64,000 nucleotides of DNA from DATEOR01 sp035296905 (GTDB taxonomy: Bacteria > Actinomycetota > Thermoleophilia > Gaiellales > Gaiellaceae): positions 23,572-87,571 of the forward strand of contig DATHAA010000100.1 of NCBI GenBank assembly GCA_035296905.1, given 5' to 3'. Both the position numbers and the translations under genes were made by a program. Numbering within the stretch: position 1 is the stretch's first letter; each line of letters starts with the position of its first letter. The notes under the pieces were generated by a model. It had not been told where the DNA came from and did not search any database. It saw only the letters and a list, made by a program, of their open reading frames with translations. Positions 41,270 through 50,658 of the stretch are shown piece after piece.

Positions 41270-41281
41270 GTTGCGGCGCGG

Positions 41282-42715
41282 TCAGGCCCCGCCGTCGGCA
41301 CGTTTCGATGTTAGAACGCGGTTCGCTCGTGGCAAAAGCAACGTGAAAACGGTCTCCCCAGGCCTGGAGGCGACCTCGATCGAGCCGCCCATGCGATCCG
41401 CGAGCTCCGACGCGATCGCGAGCCCCAGCCCGCTGCCCGAGGCCTGCCCTCCCTCGGCCCGGTAGAAGCGCTCGAAGAGATGCTCCTGGTCGTTCTCCGG
41501 GACGCCGGGCCCGTCGTCGGTGACCGAGAGCGCAACCGCGCCGTTCCGGTCGTCCGCGGAGACGACGATCCTCGTGCCCGCCGGCGTGTGGCGGGTGGCG
41601 TTCTCCACGAGGATGCGCGCCACCTGGAGGACGCGCTGCTCGTCCGCGAGCGCAATCGCGGGGCCGTCGACGCTGGCGGAAAGGGCATGCTCCTCGGCCT
41701 CGGCCACGACACGGAATTCCTCGCAGATCGTGCGCGCGCTTTTTGCGACGTCGACCTCGGCCTGCTCGACCGAGATCTGCCCGGCGTCGAGGCGCGTGAG
41801 GTCGAGAAGGTCGGTCGCAAGCCTGGTCAGCCTGTTCACCTGGGCGCTCATCTCCTCGACGAAGTCGTTGCGCACGGCCGGCTCGATGTCCTCGTCCGCC
41901 ATCAGCTCGAGAAAGCCGCCGAGGGAGAACAGGGGCGTCCGCAGCTCGTGGGAGGCGTTGGCGATGAACTCGCGCCGGGCGCGGTCGAGGTGCGCGAGAC
42001 GAAGACGCATGCGGTCGAAGGCCCGCGCCAGCTCGCCGACCTCGTCCTCGACCGGGTCGACGATCTCCTGATCGAAGTCACCGCCGGCGATGCGACCGGC
42101 CGCCTCCTCCAGCCGCCGGATGCGATGCGTGAGCCGCAACGCGGCGAGGGAGCCCGCGAACCAGGCGATGAGGAGAGCGGCGAGGCCGGCGAGGAGGAGC
42201 GTGCGCTCGACGAGGCGGACGCTCGCCAGCGTGTCGCCCAGCGACGCCGACATGAGGACGACGGTGTCGTCTCTGAGGCGGAACGCGACCTCGGCGCGCT
42301 CGCCGTTCCTGTTCACCTCGCCGCGCGCGACCTCGCCTCCAGTCGGCGGGAACACGCTCAACTGAAACGCCGCCCGCACGACAGGGTCGTTGAGAACCTC
42401 GGGCGCTGTGATCTCGTTCGAGTCTCCGACAGGCACGTACGTGTCGTTCCCGAGCGAGCTGATGACGACGACGCGCGCACCGATGTCCTCCTGAATGCTC
42501 CCCGCCCGCGCGTCGTAAGTCAGCGGGTCGGCCTCTTTCATCTTCCCCGCCACGGTCTGGGCGTTCGCCGAGAGCGCGTTGAGGCGGTCGGCGACGAGGC
42601 GGTCCTCGAGACGAGGGACCACTGCCGCGTAGACGATGCCGAGCGCGCCGGCGACGATCGCCAGCACGACGAGGCCGAGCTTGACGGACAGCCGCGGGTG
42701 GCGGAACTGGTTCAT
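41282..42715 (-). CDS. Sensor histidine kinase
   Basis: A 477-residue membrane kinase. It has a first helix (about 13-33), an extracytoplasmic sensor region of about 130 residues, a second helix (about 168-190), a HAMP domain (RLEEAAGRIAGGDFDQEI), the phospho-acceptor His in FIANASHELRTPL, N box LVENATRHTP, G1 box VTDDGPGVP and G2 SGSGLGLAI. Its ATG overlaps the stop of the response regulator gene (ATGA), so the two proteins are a pair. The signal is unknown; an HtrA protease gene lies just downstream. Confidence 0.92.
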   Translation of the reverse strand: MNQFRHPRLSVKLGLVVLAIVAGALGIVYAAVVPRLEDRLVADRLNALSANAQTVAGKMKEADPLTYDARAGSIQEDIGARVVVISSLGNDTYVPVGDSNEITAPEVLNDPVVRAAFQLSVFPPTGGEVARGEVNRNGERAEVAFRLRDDTVVLMSASLGDTLASVRLVERTLLLAGLAALLIAWFAGSLAALRLTHRIRRLEEAAGRIAGGDFDQEIVDPVEDEVGELARAFDRMRLRLAHLDRARREFIANASHELRTPLFSLGGFLELMADEDIEPAVRNDFVEEMSAQVNRLTRLATDLLDLTRLDAGQISVEQAEVDVAKSARTICEEFRVVAEAEEHALSASVDGPAIALADEQRVLQVARILVENATRHTPAGTRIVVSADDRNGAVALSVTDDGPGVPENDQEHLFERFYRAEGGQASGSGLGLAIASELADRMGGSIEVASRPGETVFTLLLPRANRVLTSKRADGGA

Positions 42716-43410
42716 GTCACCTCGCGGAACCGGTAGCCGACGCCGCGCACCGTGAAGAGGTAGTGCGGCTCGCTGGGATCGGGCTCGATCTTCTCTCGCA
42801 GGTGGCGCACATGGACGTCGATCGTCCTCGGGTCGCGGTAATCGGAGCCACCCCAGAGGGCCTCCAGCAGGGCCTGGCGCGAGTAGACGCGCCCCGGGTT
42901 CGCGGCCAGCGTGCGCAGAAGCTCGAACTCGAGGTACGTGAGCTGAACGAGCTCGCCGACGACCTCCACCGTGCGCTTCGCCAGATTGATGCTGACGCCC
43001 TCGACCTCGATCGCATCGCTTCTTGCACTCGCCGGCGGGAGCTGCGCGCGGCGGAGCGCGGCACGGACACGGCTGCGGAACTCCCGGATCGAGAAAGGCT
43101 TGGTGATGTAGTCGTCCGCGCCGAGCTCGAGGCCGACGACTTTGTCGAGCTCGTCGTCGCGCGCGGTCAGGATCAGGATCGGCACCGCGCTTCGCGCCCG
43201 TAGCCGACGGCAGACCTCCAGGCCGTCGAGCTTGGGGAGCATGATGTCGAGGATCACGAGATCGACCGCGTTCTCCTCGAAGCGCTGCAGCGCCTCCTCG
43301 CCGTCACGGGCCTGGACGACGTGGAAGCCCTCGTGCTCGAGGGGATACGTGAGGAGCTTCTGGATCGACTCCTCGTCGTCGACGAGCAGGATCGTGGCGC
43401 TTTCCGGCAT
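42712..43410 (-). CDS. OmpR/PhoB-type response regulator
   Basis: A 232-residue DNA-binding regulator with the acidic pair in LLVDDEES, the phosphorylated Asp in LVILDIMLPKLDGLEV, the conserved Lys in DDYITKPFS and a winged-helix domain ending VRGVGYRFRE. The ATG at 43410 is preferred over 43428 because a TATCCT box lies seven bases before it. The kinase gene follows with an ATGA overlap. It is divergent from the M28-like gene. Confidence 0.93.
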   Translation of the reverse strand: MPESATILLVDDEESIQKLLTYPLEHEGFHVVQARDGEEALQRFEENAVDLVILDIMLPKLDGLEVCRRLRARSAVPILILTARDDELDKVVGLELGADDYITKPFSIREFRSRVRAALRRAQLPPASARSDAIEVEGVSINLAKRTVEVVGELVQLTYLEFELLRTLAANPGRVYSRQALLEALWGGSDYRDPRTIDVHVRHLREKIEPDPSEPHYLFTVRGVGYRFREVT

Positions 43411-43417
43411 GCGACAA

Positions 43418-43423
43418 AGGATA
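43418..43423 (-). promoter_or_regulatory. -10 box for the response regulator/kinase operon
   Basis: Minus-strand TATCCT, seven bases before the ATG at 43410. It sits back to back with plus-strand TAGACT (43443-43448). Confidence 0.5.
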
Positions 43424-43442
43424 GGCACGTCGCGGACCGCAC

Positions 43443-43448
43443 TAGACT
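43443..43448 (+). promoter_or_regulatory. -10 box for the M28-like gene
   Basis: TAGACT, twelve bases before the ATG at 43461; the leader would be about five bases. Confidence 0.4.
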
Positions 43449-43460
43449 GGCGCGGGCGCT

Positions 43461-45341
43461 ATGGCCGAGCCTCCTGAACGCCGACGACCCCGACGGGGGT
43501 CGCTCGAGCGGCCGATCTCGGGCCGTATTTACCGGGCCGCCTGGCTCGTCGTCGCCGTGCCTCTGCTCGTCTCCGCTTTCAGCGTCGGGCAGCCGGTCGC
43601 GTTGCAGCAGCCGCGGCTCCCGCCCTCGTTCGACCGCACCACGGCCGTCCAGTTCGCAACGGAGCTCGCGCGCGACTACCCCGACCGCCGGCCGGGGACG
43701 ACTGGCTCGCAAGGCGCCGCGGAATGGGTCTCGGCCCGCTTCCGCGACTACGACTTCACCGTCGAGCGCCAGGAGTTCGAGGCGAACGTGCCCGGCTTGA
43801 GCAAACAGAGCTTCGTCAACCTGATCGCCACGGCGCCCCCGACCTCGGCGACGAATGTGCCCCGCTCGCAGGAGGTGATCGCCATTGTCGCCCACCGTGA
43901 CAACATCGGCGGCTCTCCCGGTGCTGACTACAACGCGTCGAGCACAGGGGCGCTGCTCGAGCTCGCGCGCGATACGGGCAGCGCGGCTCTCTCGCACACG
44001 ATCGTGCTCGTCTCGACCGACGGGGACGTGTTCGGCTCGCTCGGATCGGCGGAGTTCGCGCAGAACTGGGCTTTCCGCGACCGCCTGGCGGCGGTCATCG
44101 ACCTCGACGCGATCGGAGGAGACGGTGCTCCTCACCTTCACTTCGCGGGCGACACGCCTCGGACTCCGGTCTCGACTCTCGTGGCCACTGCAGAAGCGAG
44201 CGTGCAGGGCCAGGCGCAGACGACTCCCCTGCGCCCCAACGCGCTCTCTCAGCTGATCGACCTCGCGTTCCCATTCAGCCTCTACGGCCAGTCGCCCTTC
44301 ATCGACCAGGGCACACCCGCCGTGACGCTCAGCACCGCGGGGGCCCGCACACCGGACGCAGCCGGCGACACGATCGTCGCCTTGAACCAGCAGCACATGG
44401 ACCAGCTCGGGCGATCGGCGCAAGCCCTCCTAGGCTCGCTCGACTCTGCCGCCGACGTCGCGAGCGGCACCGAGTCCTACGTGTGGACCGGGTCGCGCCT
44501 CATCCGCGGCTGGACGATCGAGTTCATCCTCCTCGGCTGCCTCCTTCCCTTCCTCGCAGCGACGATCGACCTCTTCGCACGCTGCCGGCGCAGGCACATC
44601 GCCCTGCAGCCGGCGCTGCGAAGCCTCGCCAGCCGGCTCGGCCTCTGGCTCTGGGCCGGCGTTCTTTTGCTCTTTTTCTCGTTCACCGGGATCTTTCCGA
44701 ACGGCGAGTCGCGGCCCATCGCACCGAGCTCGACGGTGGCGACGGACTGGCCTGCCGCCGCCATCGGCGTCTTCGCGGGACTCGTCGCGCTCGGCTGGCT
44801 CGTGACGAGGCCGCGGCTCATCCCGATGCGTCCGGTCTCGCGGACGGACGAGCTCGGCGGCCACCTGGCCGCGATGCTTGCGCTCGGGCTCGTCGCATTG
44901 GTGGTCGCGGCACAAAACCCGTTCGCGCTCATCTTCATCCTTCCCTCGTTGCACGCCTGGCTCTGGCTGCCGCACGCCTCGGAGCGCAGTCGCCCGGCCG
45001 CGCTCGGCGTCTTCGCGGTCGGCTTCGTCGGCCCGCTGCTCCTGCTCGGCTCGTTCGCCTTCCGCTACGGGTTCGGCTTCGATGCGGTCTGGTACCTCAC
45101 CGCACTCACGTCGGTCGGGTACGTCCCCTTCATCCTCGTCATCGCGTTCCTCGCCTGGGGAGCGGCCGCCGCGCAGGTGGGCACCGTCGCCGCGGGGCGC
45201 TACGCGCCCTACCCGGCCGCGGACGAGCACCCGCGCCGCGGGCCGATCCGCGAGTCGATCCGTCAGGTCGTTCTGCTCAGCCGCCGCGTACGCTCGCAAC
45301 CCACGCGGGAGGACGAAGCAGAGTCGGCCGACGACGACTAG
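43461..45341 (+). CDS. M28-like (probably inactive) peptidase domain fused to a polytopic membrane domain
   Basis: A 626-residue protein: one N-terminal helix (about 27-44), an extracytoplasmic M28 aminopeptidase-like domain (about 60-345), then about seven helices and a basic tail. The M28 fold is clear from VAHRDNIGGSPGADYNASST and VIDLDAIGG. However, three of the five zinc ligands look replaced: the Asp before NAS is Tyr, the EE pair reads DV in TDGDVFGSLGS, and the last His is Arg in ARTPDAAGDT. It may therefore bind rather than cut. Its stop abuts the convergent moeA stop. Confidence 0.78.
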   Translation: MAEPPERRRPRRGSLERPISGRIYRAAWLVVAVPLLVSAFSVGQPVALQQPRLPPSFDRTTAVQFATELARDYPDRRPGTTGSQGAAEWVSARFRDYDFTVERQEFEANVPGLSKQSFVNLIATAPPTSATNVPRSQEVIAIVAHRDNIGGSPGADYNASSTGALLELARDTGSAALSHTIVLVSTDGDVFGSLGSAEFAQNWAFRDRLAAVIDLDAIGGDGAPHLHFAGDTPRTPVSTLVATAEASVQGQAQTTPLRPNALSQLIDLAFPFSLYGQSPFIDQGTPAVTLSTAGARTPDAAGDTIVALNQQHMDQLGRSAQALLGSLDSAADVASGTESYVWTGSRLIRGWTIEFILLGCLLPFLAATIDLFARCRRRHIALQPALRSLASRLGLWLWAGVLLLFFSFTGIFPNGESRPIAPSSTVATDWPAAAIGVFAGLVALGWLVTRPRLIPMRPVSRTDELGGHLAAMLALGLVALVVAAQNPFALIFILPSLHAWLWLPHASERSRPAALGVFAVGFVGPLLLLGSFAFRYGFGFDAVWYLTALTSVGYVPFILVIAFLAWGAAAAQVGTVAAGRYAPYPAADEHPRRGPIRESIRQVVLLSRRVRSQPTREDEAESADDD

Positions 45342-46550
45342 CTAGATGGGGAGGTAACGGACGGGGGAGCCGGCGGCGAGCTCGCCGTCTCCCGCCTCGA
45401 CCTCGATGAGAGCATCCGCGCGGCCGGCTCGGGCGATCATGTGCGACTCCTGCCCCGCGATGGCTTCGAGGACGACGGCGCCCCTCTCCCGTCGCGTGCG
45501 CGCCCTAACGAACTGGTCGCGCTCGGCGTTTCGCCGCACCGGCGCCTCGAGAAGACCGCGGCGGAAAGCCGGCTCGGGCTCCGGGAGTCCCAGGAGCGCG
45601 TTCACAGCCGGGCGAACGAAGAGCTCGAAGGTCACGAGCACCGAGACAGGGTTCCCCGGAAGGTTGAAGACGAGGTGGTCGCGGCGGACGCCGAAGGCGA
45701 CTGGTTTCCCCGGCTTCACAGCGACTCCCCAGAAGACCTCCTCGACGCGAAGGCCCGCCTGCGTCTCCCGCACCAGGTCGTGCGGCCCGACCGACGCGCC
45801 TCCCGAGGTCACGAGCATGTCGAACCCGAGCAGGGCCCGCTCCATGGCGCGCTCGAGCTCGTCCGAGTCGTCCCCGACCACGCCGAGCTGGGCCGGTACC
45901 GCGCCGGCGAGCTGCAGCGCGGTCGCAAGCAGAAGCCCATTCGACTCGTAGATCTCCCCGGGCCCGAGCTCCTCGCCGGATTGCTTTAACTCGGACCCCG
46001 TGACCAAGATCCCGACGCGCGGCCTCTTCGCGCACTGCACCTCGTGGACGCCTGCCGCGGCGAGCGCGCCGACCTGAGCCGGGCCAAGGCGAATCCCAGG
46101 ATTGAGGACGACAGCGCCGGTCCGTACGTCGCTTCCCCGCTCCCTGACGTTGGCGCCCGCGGCTACGGCTTCCCGAATCTCGATGGAGTCGCTGGCTTCC
46201 TCGACCAGCTCGAGCGGGATCACCGCATCGGCTCCTTCTGGAACCGCGCCCCCAGTCGAGATGGCCATCGCCTCCCCGGCCGCGAGCGGCCGCTCGGCGG
46301 GCGAGCCGGCGGCGATTTTGGCGACGACCGGGAGTCGGGCACCCACGCCCGCATCCGCTTCCCGGAGCGCGAAGCCGTCCATCGCGGAGCTCGGGAAGGG
46401 CGGCAGGTCGACCAGCGAGGAAGCCGGCTCCGCGAGGACGCGGCCGGCAGCGCGCTCCACCGGGACGCGCTCTGCGTCGAGCCGCTTAGCGCGCTCGAGG
46501 ACGAGGCGCTGTGCCTCCGCGACCGAGATCAGTTTTGTCGCCGTGCTCAC
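45342..46550 (-). CDS. moeA: Molybdopterin molybdenumtransferase MoeA
   Basis: Inserts molybdate into adenylylated molybdopterin. The 402-residue protein carries FPSSAMDGFALR, ISTGGAVPEGADAVIPLE, RPRVGILVTGSEL, MLVTSGGASVGPHDLV, VAVKPGKPVAFG and FNLPGNPVS, all standard MoeA segments. I chose the GTG at 46550 (VSTATKLISVAEAQ) because a TAGCCT box is seven bases upstream and the family starts here. The longer open frame to 46631 runs into the neighbour gene. Partners moaC and mogA lie 10 kb away on the same strand. Confidence 0.93.
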   Translation of the reverse strand: MSTATKLISVAEAQRLVLERAKRLDAERVPVERAAGRVLAEPASSLVDLPPFPSSAMDGFALREADAGVGARLPVVAKIAAGSPAERPLAAGEAMAISTGGAVPEGADAVIPLELVEEASDSIEIREAVAAGANVRERGSDVRTGAVVLNPGIRLGPAQVGALAAAGVHEVQCAKRPRVGILVTGSELKQSGEELGPGEIYESNGLLLATALQLAGAVPAQLGVVGDDSDELERAMERALLGFDMLVTSGGASVGPHDLVRETQAGLRVEEVFWGVAVKPGKPVAFGVRRDHLVFNLPGNPVSVLVTFELFVRPAVNALLGLPEPEPAFRRGLLEAPVRRNAERDQFVRARTRRERGAVVLEAIAGQESHMIARAGRADALIEVEAGDGELAAGSPVRYLPI

Positions 46551-46557
46551 CGGCGAA

Positions 46558-46563
46558 AGGCTA
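46558..46563 (-). promoter_or_regulatory. -10 box for moeA
   Basis: Minus-strand TAGCCT, seven bases before the GTG at 46550; its TAG doubles as the stop codon of the glycosyltransferase gene. Confidence 0.45.
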
Positions 46564-47790
46564 TAGGGGCACCGCGTTTCGGAGCAGGTAGGCACAGAGA
46601 CCGAGGGCGAGCACGCGCGCGGTCCGGTCATCCTCCACCGCGGCGAGCGGCACCGCCCACACGGCGTACCAGGCGATCAGCCAGGGCGTCGCCAGCAGCA
46701 CGAGGTCGGCGCAGAGCGCGAGGCGGGCGCGACCGCGCCACGCCTGTCGCAGAAGCCACAGGTATCCCAGAACGAAAGCGGCGATGAAAAGACCGACGGC
46801 GACATCGTGTGGGATCCCCAGCGACGACAGCCTCGAAGGCAGGCTGTAGTGGGCTCCCTCGCGGAGGTTCTTGGCGAGCGGACCGAACGCCTCCAGCCAG
46901 CCGGTGCCGTACCGCCAGCTCGCGAGCGCTCCCACGACTACGGCAGCCACAGCGAAGCCGAGGTGGCCCACACTCCGGCCCTGGGCGCGCGCCTCGAGCG
47001 CACGGAGCGGCAAGAAGACGACGGCTACCCACTTGATCGCGATCGCGGCGACCCACGCCGCGCCCGCCCACTGCCTCTTCCCGACGGCGCCGAGCGCGAG
47101 GGCGCCGAGAACGAGCGCCATCATCCACGCGTCGTTGTGGGCTCCCCCGGCGAAGTGGACGGCCAAAAGCGGGTTCCAGCCGACGAAGGCCGCGGCAAAG
47201 GCGCGCTCCCGTCCGAGAAACGCGGCCAACGCCGTGAGCGCGAGCATGGCAAGGGCGCCCAGTGCCTTGTAGAACCAGGCGGCGGCCGCCGGGGAATCTC
47301 CGACGGCCGCCGCGTGGCCCTCGGAGGCCAGCGTGAACACGGGCCCGTAAACCGTCGTCGTGTCCCGCCAGTTAGCTCCCATGCGCGCGTAGGCGGGGTC
47401 GTCGGGAAATGCCGACGGCTCGTCCGAGTACGGGTTGCCTCCGTGCACGGCCACGATGCGGCCGTAGTCCCAGTAGGTGTACGCGTCGGTCGAGAGCAGG
47501 AGAGGGGCGGCAAGGGGCGCGAGCTGGAGAGCGGCCGCGACGGCAAGGATCGGGACGAGAGCCGGTGCTCGCTGGCGGATGAGAAAGAGTGCGGCGAGGT
47601 ACGCGAGAAAGGCTGCGGAGAGGAAGCCGAGGAAGAGCCAGGACCAGCGGCTGATCCCTTCGGAGTGGTCGGGCGTGAGGAGGGAGTCGCCGGGCCAGGC
47701 GCAGGCCAGGGCCGCGGCGAATAGAAGCAAGCACGCGCCGCCGGCCGCCCAGACGAAGGCGCCGCTAGCCGGTGTCCGTGCCCGTGTCAG
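46561..47790 (-). CDS. GT-C type membrane glycosyltransferase (GT87/DUF2029-like)
   Basis: A polytopic protein of about 410 residues with some ten helices. The first extracytoplasmic loop has LLSTDAYTYWDYGRIVAVHG, where Asp and the following GGNPY match the catalytic loop of mannosyltransferase-like GT-C enzymes that use polyprenyl-phosphate sugars. FAGGAHNDAWMMALVLGAL is a second conserved piece. The start is unclear: no ATG/GTG/TTG lies before the first helix within a sensible distance. I give the CTG at 47790, which overlaps the PBP gene by 26 bases; TTG at 47730 is the alternative but cuts into the helix. Confidence 0.68.
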   Translation of the reverse strand: MTRARTPASGAFVWAAGGACLLLFAAALACAWPGDSLLTPDHSEGISRWSWLFLGFLSAAFLAYLAALFLIRQRAPALVPILAVAAALQLAPLAAPLLLSTDAYTYWDYGRIVAVHGGNPYSDEPSAFPDDPAYARMGANWRDTTTVYGPVFTLASEGHAAAVGDSPAAAAWFYKALGALAMLALTALAAFLGRERAFAAAFVGWNPLLAVHFAGGAHNDAWMMALVLGALALGAVGKRQWAGAAWVAAIAIKWVAVVFLPLRALEARAQGRSVGHLGFAVAAVVVGALASWRYGTGWLEAFGPLAKNLREGAHYSLPSRLSSLGIPHDVAVGLFIAAFVLGYLWLLRQAWRGRARLALCADLVLLATPWLIAWYAVWAVPLAAVEDDRTARVLALGLCAYLLRNAVPL

Positions 47791-49894
47791 TCGGGGGCGG
47801 CGCTTCGGTCGTCGTGGGCGGCCCGTTGCCGTTCCCGTTGCCATTGCCGTTCCCGTTGTTGCGGTCGTCCTCTTCCGTCGGCTGGGACGGCGCCTGCGGA
47901 GCCCCGAAGAACTCGTACTGGCCGTGGAAGGGCTGCCACACGACCGGGTCCTTCGGGAGCGGCCAGTCCTCCGGCGGGTTGTTCGCAAACGCCTCGACCA
48001 TGAAGAGGCGCCAGATCGTGGCCGGGAAGGTGCCGCCCGCGACACGGACCCCGTGCACCGAGGTCATCGGGATCTTCGCATTCGGATAGCCGACCCAGAC
48101 GACCGTGGACGCGGTGGTCGTGATCCCAGCAAACCATGCGTCTCCGAAGTCGTCCGTCGTCCCCGTCTTGCCGCCCGCGACGAAGCCGGGGTTGGCGCCG
48201 ACTCCGGTTCCCGACTGAACGTTCATCTTGAGGATGCGCGCCACCTGGTAGGCGACGCCGTCGGAGAACACCCTTCGTTGCTTCACCTTGCCCCACCCGG
48301 CTCCGCGGTCGACCTCACCGCTCGGGAGGACGACCCGCCGGATCGCCATCGGCTCCGAATAGATCCCGCCGGCCGCGATCGTCGCGTAGGCGGAGGCCAT
48401 TTCGAGCACGCCGACCGAGTTCGAGCCGAGGCCGATTGAGGCAACGGGCTCGAGCTTCGTCTTGATCCCCATCTGATGAGCGAGCGTCACGATCTTCTCC
48501 GGCCCGAGATCGAGCGTCAGCCGCGCGTAGACGCTGTTGTCCGAGCGGAGGGTCGACTGGGTGATGGACGACGGGCCGTAAAAGCTTCCGTCGAATGTGC
48601 TCACGTCCCAGGCTTCGCTCGACGGATCGGGCTGCCAGTGGAAAGGCGCAGAAATGTACCTCGTCGTGTCCGGGTTGATGCCTTCCCGGATCGCCTCGGT
48701 CAGCACGAACGTCTTGAAGGAGGAGCCGGCCTGGCGGCGCCCCTGGGCGGCGAGGTTGAACTGGTTGTTCTTCTTGCCTGGGATCTCGGCCGTCATCGCC
48801 CGGATGGCGCCGTTCTTCGGGTTGATCGAGACCAGCGCGGAGGCCGGGTCGGTCTTGAGGCTCAGCGTGCTCTGCATCGCCTGGGTAGCGAGCTTCTGGA
48901 ACCTCGGGACGATCGTCGTGTAGACCTTGAGGCCGCCGCCGCGCACGGTGTTCGCTCCGTACTTGGCGATCAGCTGCTCGCGCACGTAGCTGAAGAAGTA
49001 CGGCTCCCTGATCCGCGTGTAGAGCTGGCCCGCATGGAGCTTGAGCCGAGCGGAGACCGCGCTCTGGTACTGCTCGACCGTGATGCCACCGGCCGAGTAC
49101 ATGGCACCGAGGACTTCGTTGCGCCGCGCGACGGCTTCCGCCGGCCGCTGAAACGGATCGTAGATCGACGGCGCCTGCGGGAGCCCAGCGATCATGGCCG
49201 CCTGCACGAGGTTGAGGTCGGCGGCGTGTTTGGAGAAGTAGGTCTGCGCCGCGGCCTCGACGCCGTAGGCGTGGTTCCCGAAGTAGACCTGGTTCAGATA
49301 GCTCGCGAGGATCCAGTCCTTCGTGTGCACATCCTCGAGCTTCTGGGCGAGGCAGGCCTCCTTGATCTTGCGGTCGAGAGAGACCTCCTTGCCGATGTAG
49401 AGGTTGCGGACGAGCTGCTGTGTGATGGTGGAGCCGCCCTGGACGATGTGGCCGCTCTTCACGTTCTCGACGGCCGCGCGAACAACCCCCTCCCAGTCGA
49501 TCCCACCGTGCTCGTAGAAGCGGCGGTCCTCGACGTCGACAGTCGCGCTCGTGATCCAGTGGGACATGCTGTCGAGCTCGACCGGCTGGCGGTTCCGCTC
49601 CGCGGGGATCGCGCCGAGCACGGTGCCGTCGGCCGCGTACACGAAGGAGTTCGCGCCGATCGCGACCGGCTTAAGCGAGTTCAGATCGCAGTTGTTCAAG
49701 ATTCCGGCCGCGCCCGTCACCGTCGCAGCCACGAAGGTCGCGATGGTTCCGAGAACGACGGCGAGCACGAGGAGGACGGCGAAGCGCCGCGACGTGACCT
49801 TCTCGCGCTTTCGCCTCTGCCTCCGCCGGCGGCGCCTGTGCGCCGGGTAGAGCGGGCCGTTCCCGTTCCCCTTGCCGTTCCCGTTCGTCGCCAT
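47765..49894 (-). CDS. Class A penicillin-binding protein (GT51 plus transpeptidase)
   Basis: Polymerises and cross-links peptidoglycan. The 709 residues run: Asn/Gly-rich and Arg-rich cytoplasmic head, one helix (about 37-60), GT51 domain with the catalytic Glu in VDVEDRRFYEHGGID and GGSTITQQLVRNLY, then the transpeptidase with the Ser nucleophile in GSSFKT, SDN in RSDNSVY and KTGT in GGKTGTTDD. Both ends carry Asn-Gly repeats (NGNGKGNGNG at the front, an NG run before the Pro/Thr tail). The ATG at 49894 overlaps the mscS stop as TGATG. Confidence 0.93.
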   Translation of the reverse strand: MATNGNGKGNGNGPLYPAHRRRRRRQRRKREKVTSRRFAVLLVLAVVLGTIATFVAATVTGAAGILNNCDLNSLKPVAIGANSFVYAADGTVLGAIPAERNRQPVELDSMSHWITSATVDVEDRRFYEHGGIDWEGVVRAAVENVKSGHIVQGGSTITQQLVRNLYIGKEVSLDRKIKEACLAQKLEDVHTKDWILASYLNQVYFGNHAYGVEAAAQTYFSKHAADLNLVQAAMIAGLPQAPSIYDPFQRPAEAVARRNEVLGAMYSAGGITVEQYQSAVSARLKLHAGQLYTRIREPYFFSYVREQLIAKYGANTVRGGGLKVYTTIVPRFQKLATQAMQSTLSLKTDPASALVSINPKNGAIRAMTAEIPGKKNNQFNLAAQGRRQAGSSFKTFVLTEAIREGINPDTTRYISAPFHWQPDPSSEAWDVSTFDGSFYGPSSITQSTLRSDNSVYARLTLDLGPEKIVTLAHQMGIKTKLEPVASIGLGSNSVGVLEMASAYATIAAGGIYSEPMAIRRVVLPSGEVDRGAGWGKVKQRRVFSDGVAYQVARILKMNVQSGTGVGANPGFVAGGKTGTTDDFGDAWFAGITTTASTVVWVGYPNAKIPMTSVHGVRVAGGTFPATIWRLFMVEAFANNPPEDWPLPKDPVVWQPFHGQYEFFGAPQAPSQPTEEDDRNNGNGNGNGNGNGPPTTTEAPPPTDTGTDTG

Positions 49895-50646
49895 CAGGCG
49901 TAGATCCCTTCGGCGAGGAGCCGCTTGTAGGCGCCGACACGAAGCCCGGTGGCGAGCTTCGCGGCCTGGCCCACGCTGCGCGCCCACGCCTCGACCGTGA
50001 AGACGGCGGCGGTCGCGTCGATCTGGCTCAAAGTTGCTACGGGGTTTTTGTCAGGCATGGCTTCCGGTGCGCGCCGCGCTTCCTCGACGAGGATGTCGCG
50101 TACCCGCTGGAAGTCGCTTCCTACCGGTACGCCAATGGTGATCTGGGCTCGGTGCTCGAAGCTCTGCAGCGTCGCGTTCCGGATGGTATCTGAGGCCATG
50201 CGGGTGTTCGGCACATAGAAGCGCGCGCCGTCGGCGGTGCGCAGCAGCGTGTAGACGAGCCCGATTTCCTCGACCGTTCCGGCCGCGGAGCCGACCTCGA
50301 CCTGGTCGCCGAGCCGCAGCGGCTGGGTGAAAGCGATGAGGATGCCGGCGATCGCGTTCGAGAGCGTCGACTGGGCGGCGAAACCGATGATGAGCGCGAT
50401 CACTGCCGAGGAAGCAAGGATCGAGCCCGCCACGGCCTGCACCTCGGGAATCACGAGTAACGCCGAGAGGACGCCGACGATGACCACGCCGACCACGACC
50501 GTGCGGCGGATGACGCTGTAGCGCGTCATCACGTTCGGGCTCAGCTTGAGTCGGCGAACCAGCCACCGGTCGACGAGCTTCGCCACGACGATCGTGATCA
50601 GGACGACGATGCCCGCCGTCAGGAGATGCCGCCAGAAATCGCTCAC
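49894..50646 (-). CDS. mscS: MscS-family mechanosensitive channel
   Basis: Releases solutes during osmotic downshift. The 250-residue protein has three helices; the third is the pore helix (SAVIALIIGFAAQSTLSNAIAG, Gly/Ala-rich), followed by the beta domain (QPLRLGDQVEVGSAAGTVEE, FYVPNTRMASDTIRN). It is about the size of E. coli MscS. It starts at GTG 50646 with GAGAAT eight bases upstream, and the PBP gene is coupled downstream. Confidence 0.9.
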   Translation of the reverse strand: MSDFWRHLLTAGIVVLITIVVAKLVDRWLVRRLKLSPNVMTRYSVIRRTVVVGVVIVGVLSALLVIPEVQAVAGSILASSAVIALIIGFAAQSTLSNAIAGILIAFTQPLRLGDQVEVGSAAGTVEEIGLVYTLLRTADGARFYVPNTRMASDTIRNATLQSFEHRAQITIGVPVGSDFQRVRDILVEEARRAPEAMPDKNPVATLSQIDATAAVFTVEAWARSVGQAAKLATGLRVGAYKRLLAEGIYA

Positions 50647-50658
50647 GGACGGGAATTC

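Noticed and set aside
47790..48045. Arg/Thr-rich N-terminus of the glycosyltransferase frame
   Set aside because: It is the shadow of the Asn-Gly/Thr-rich C-terminus of the PBP; a membrane protein would not need such a head.
48476..49903. A 475-codon plus-strand open frame
   Set aside because: It is antisense to the class A PBP, which has complete catalytic motifs.
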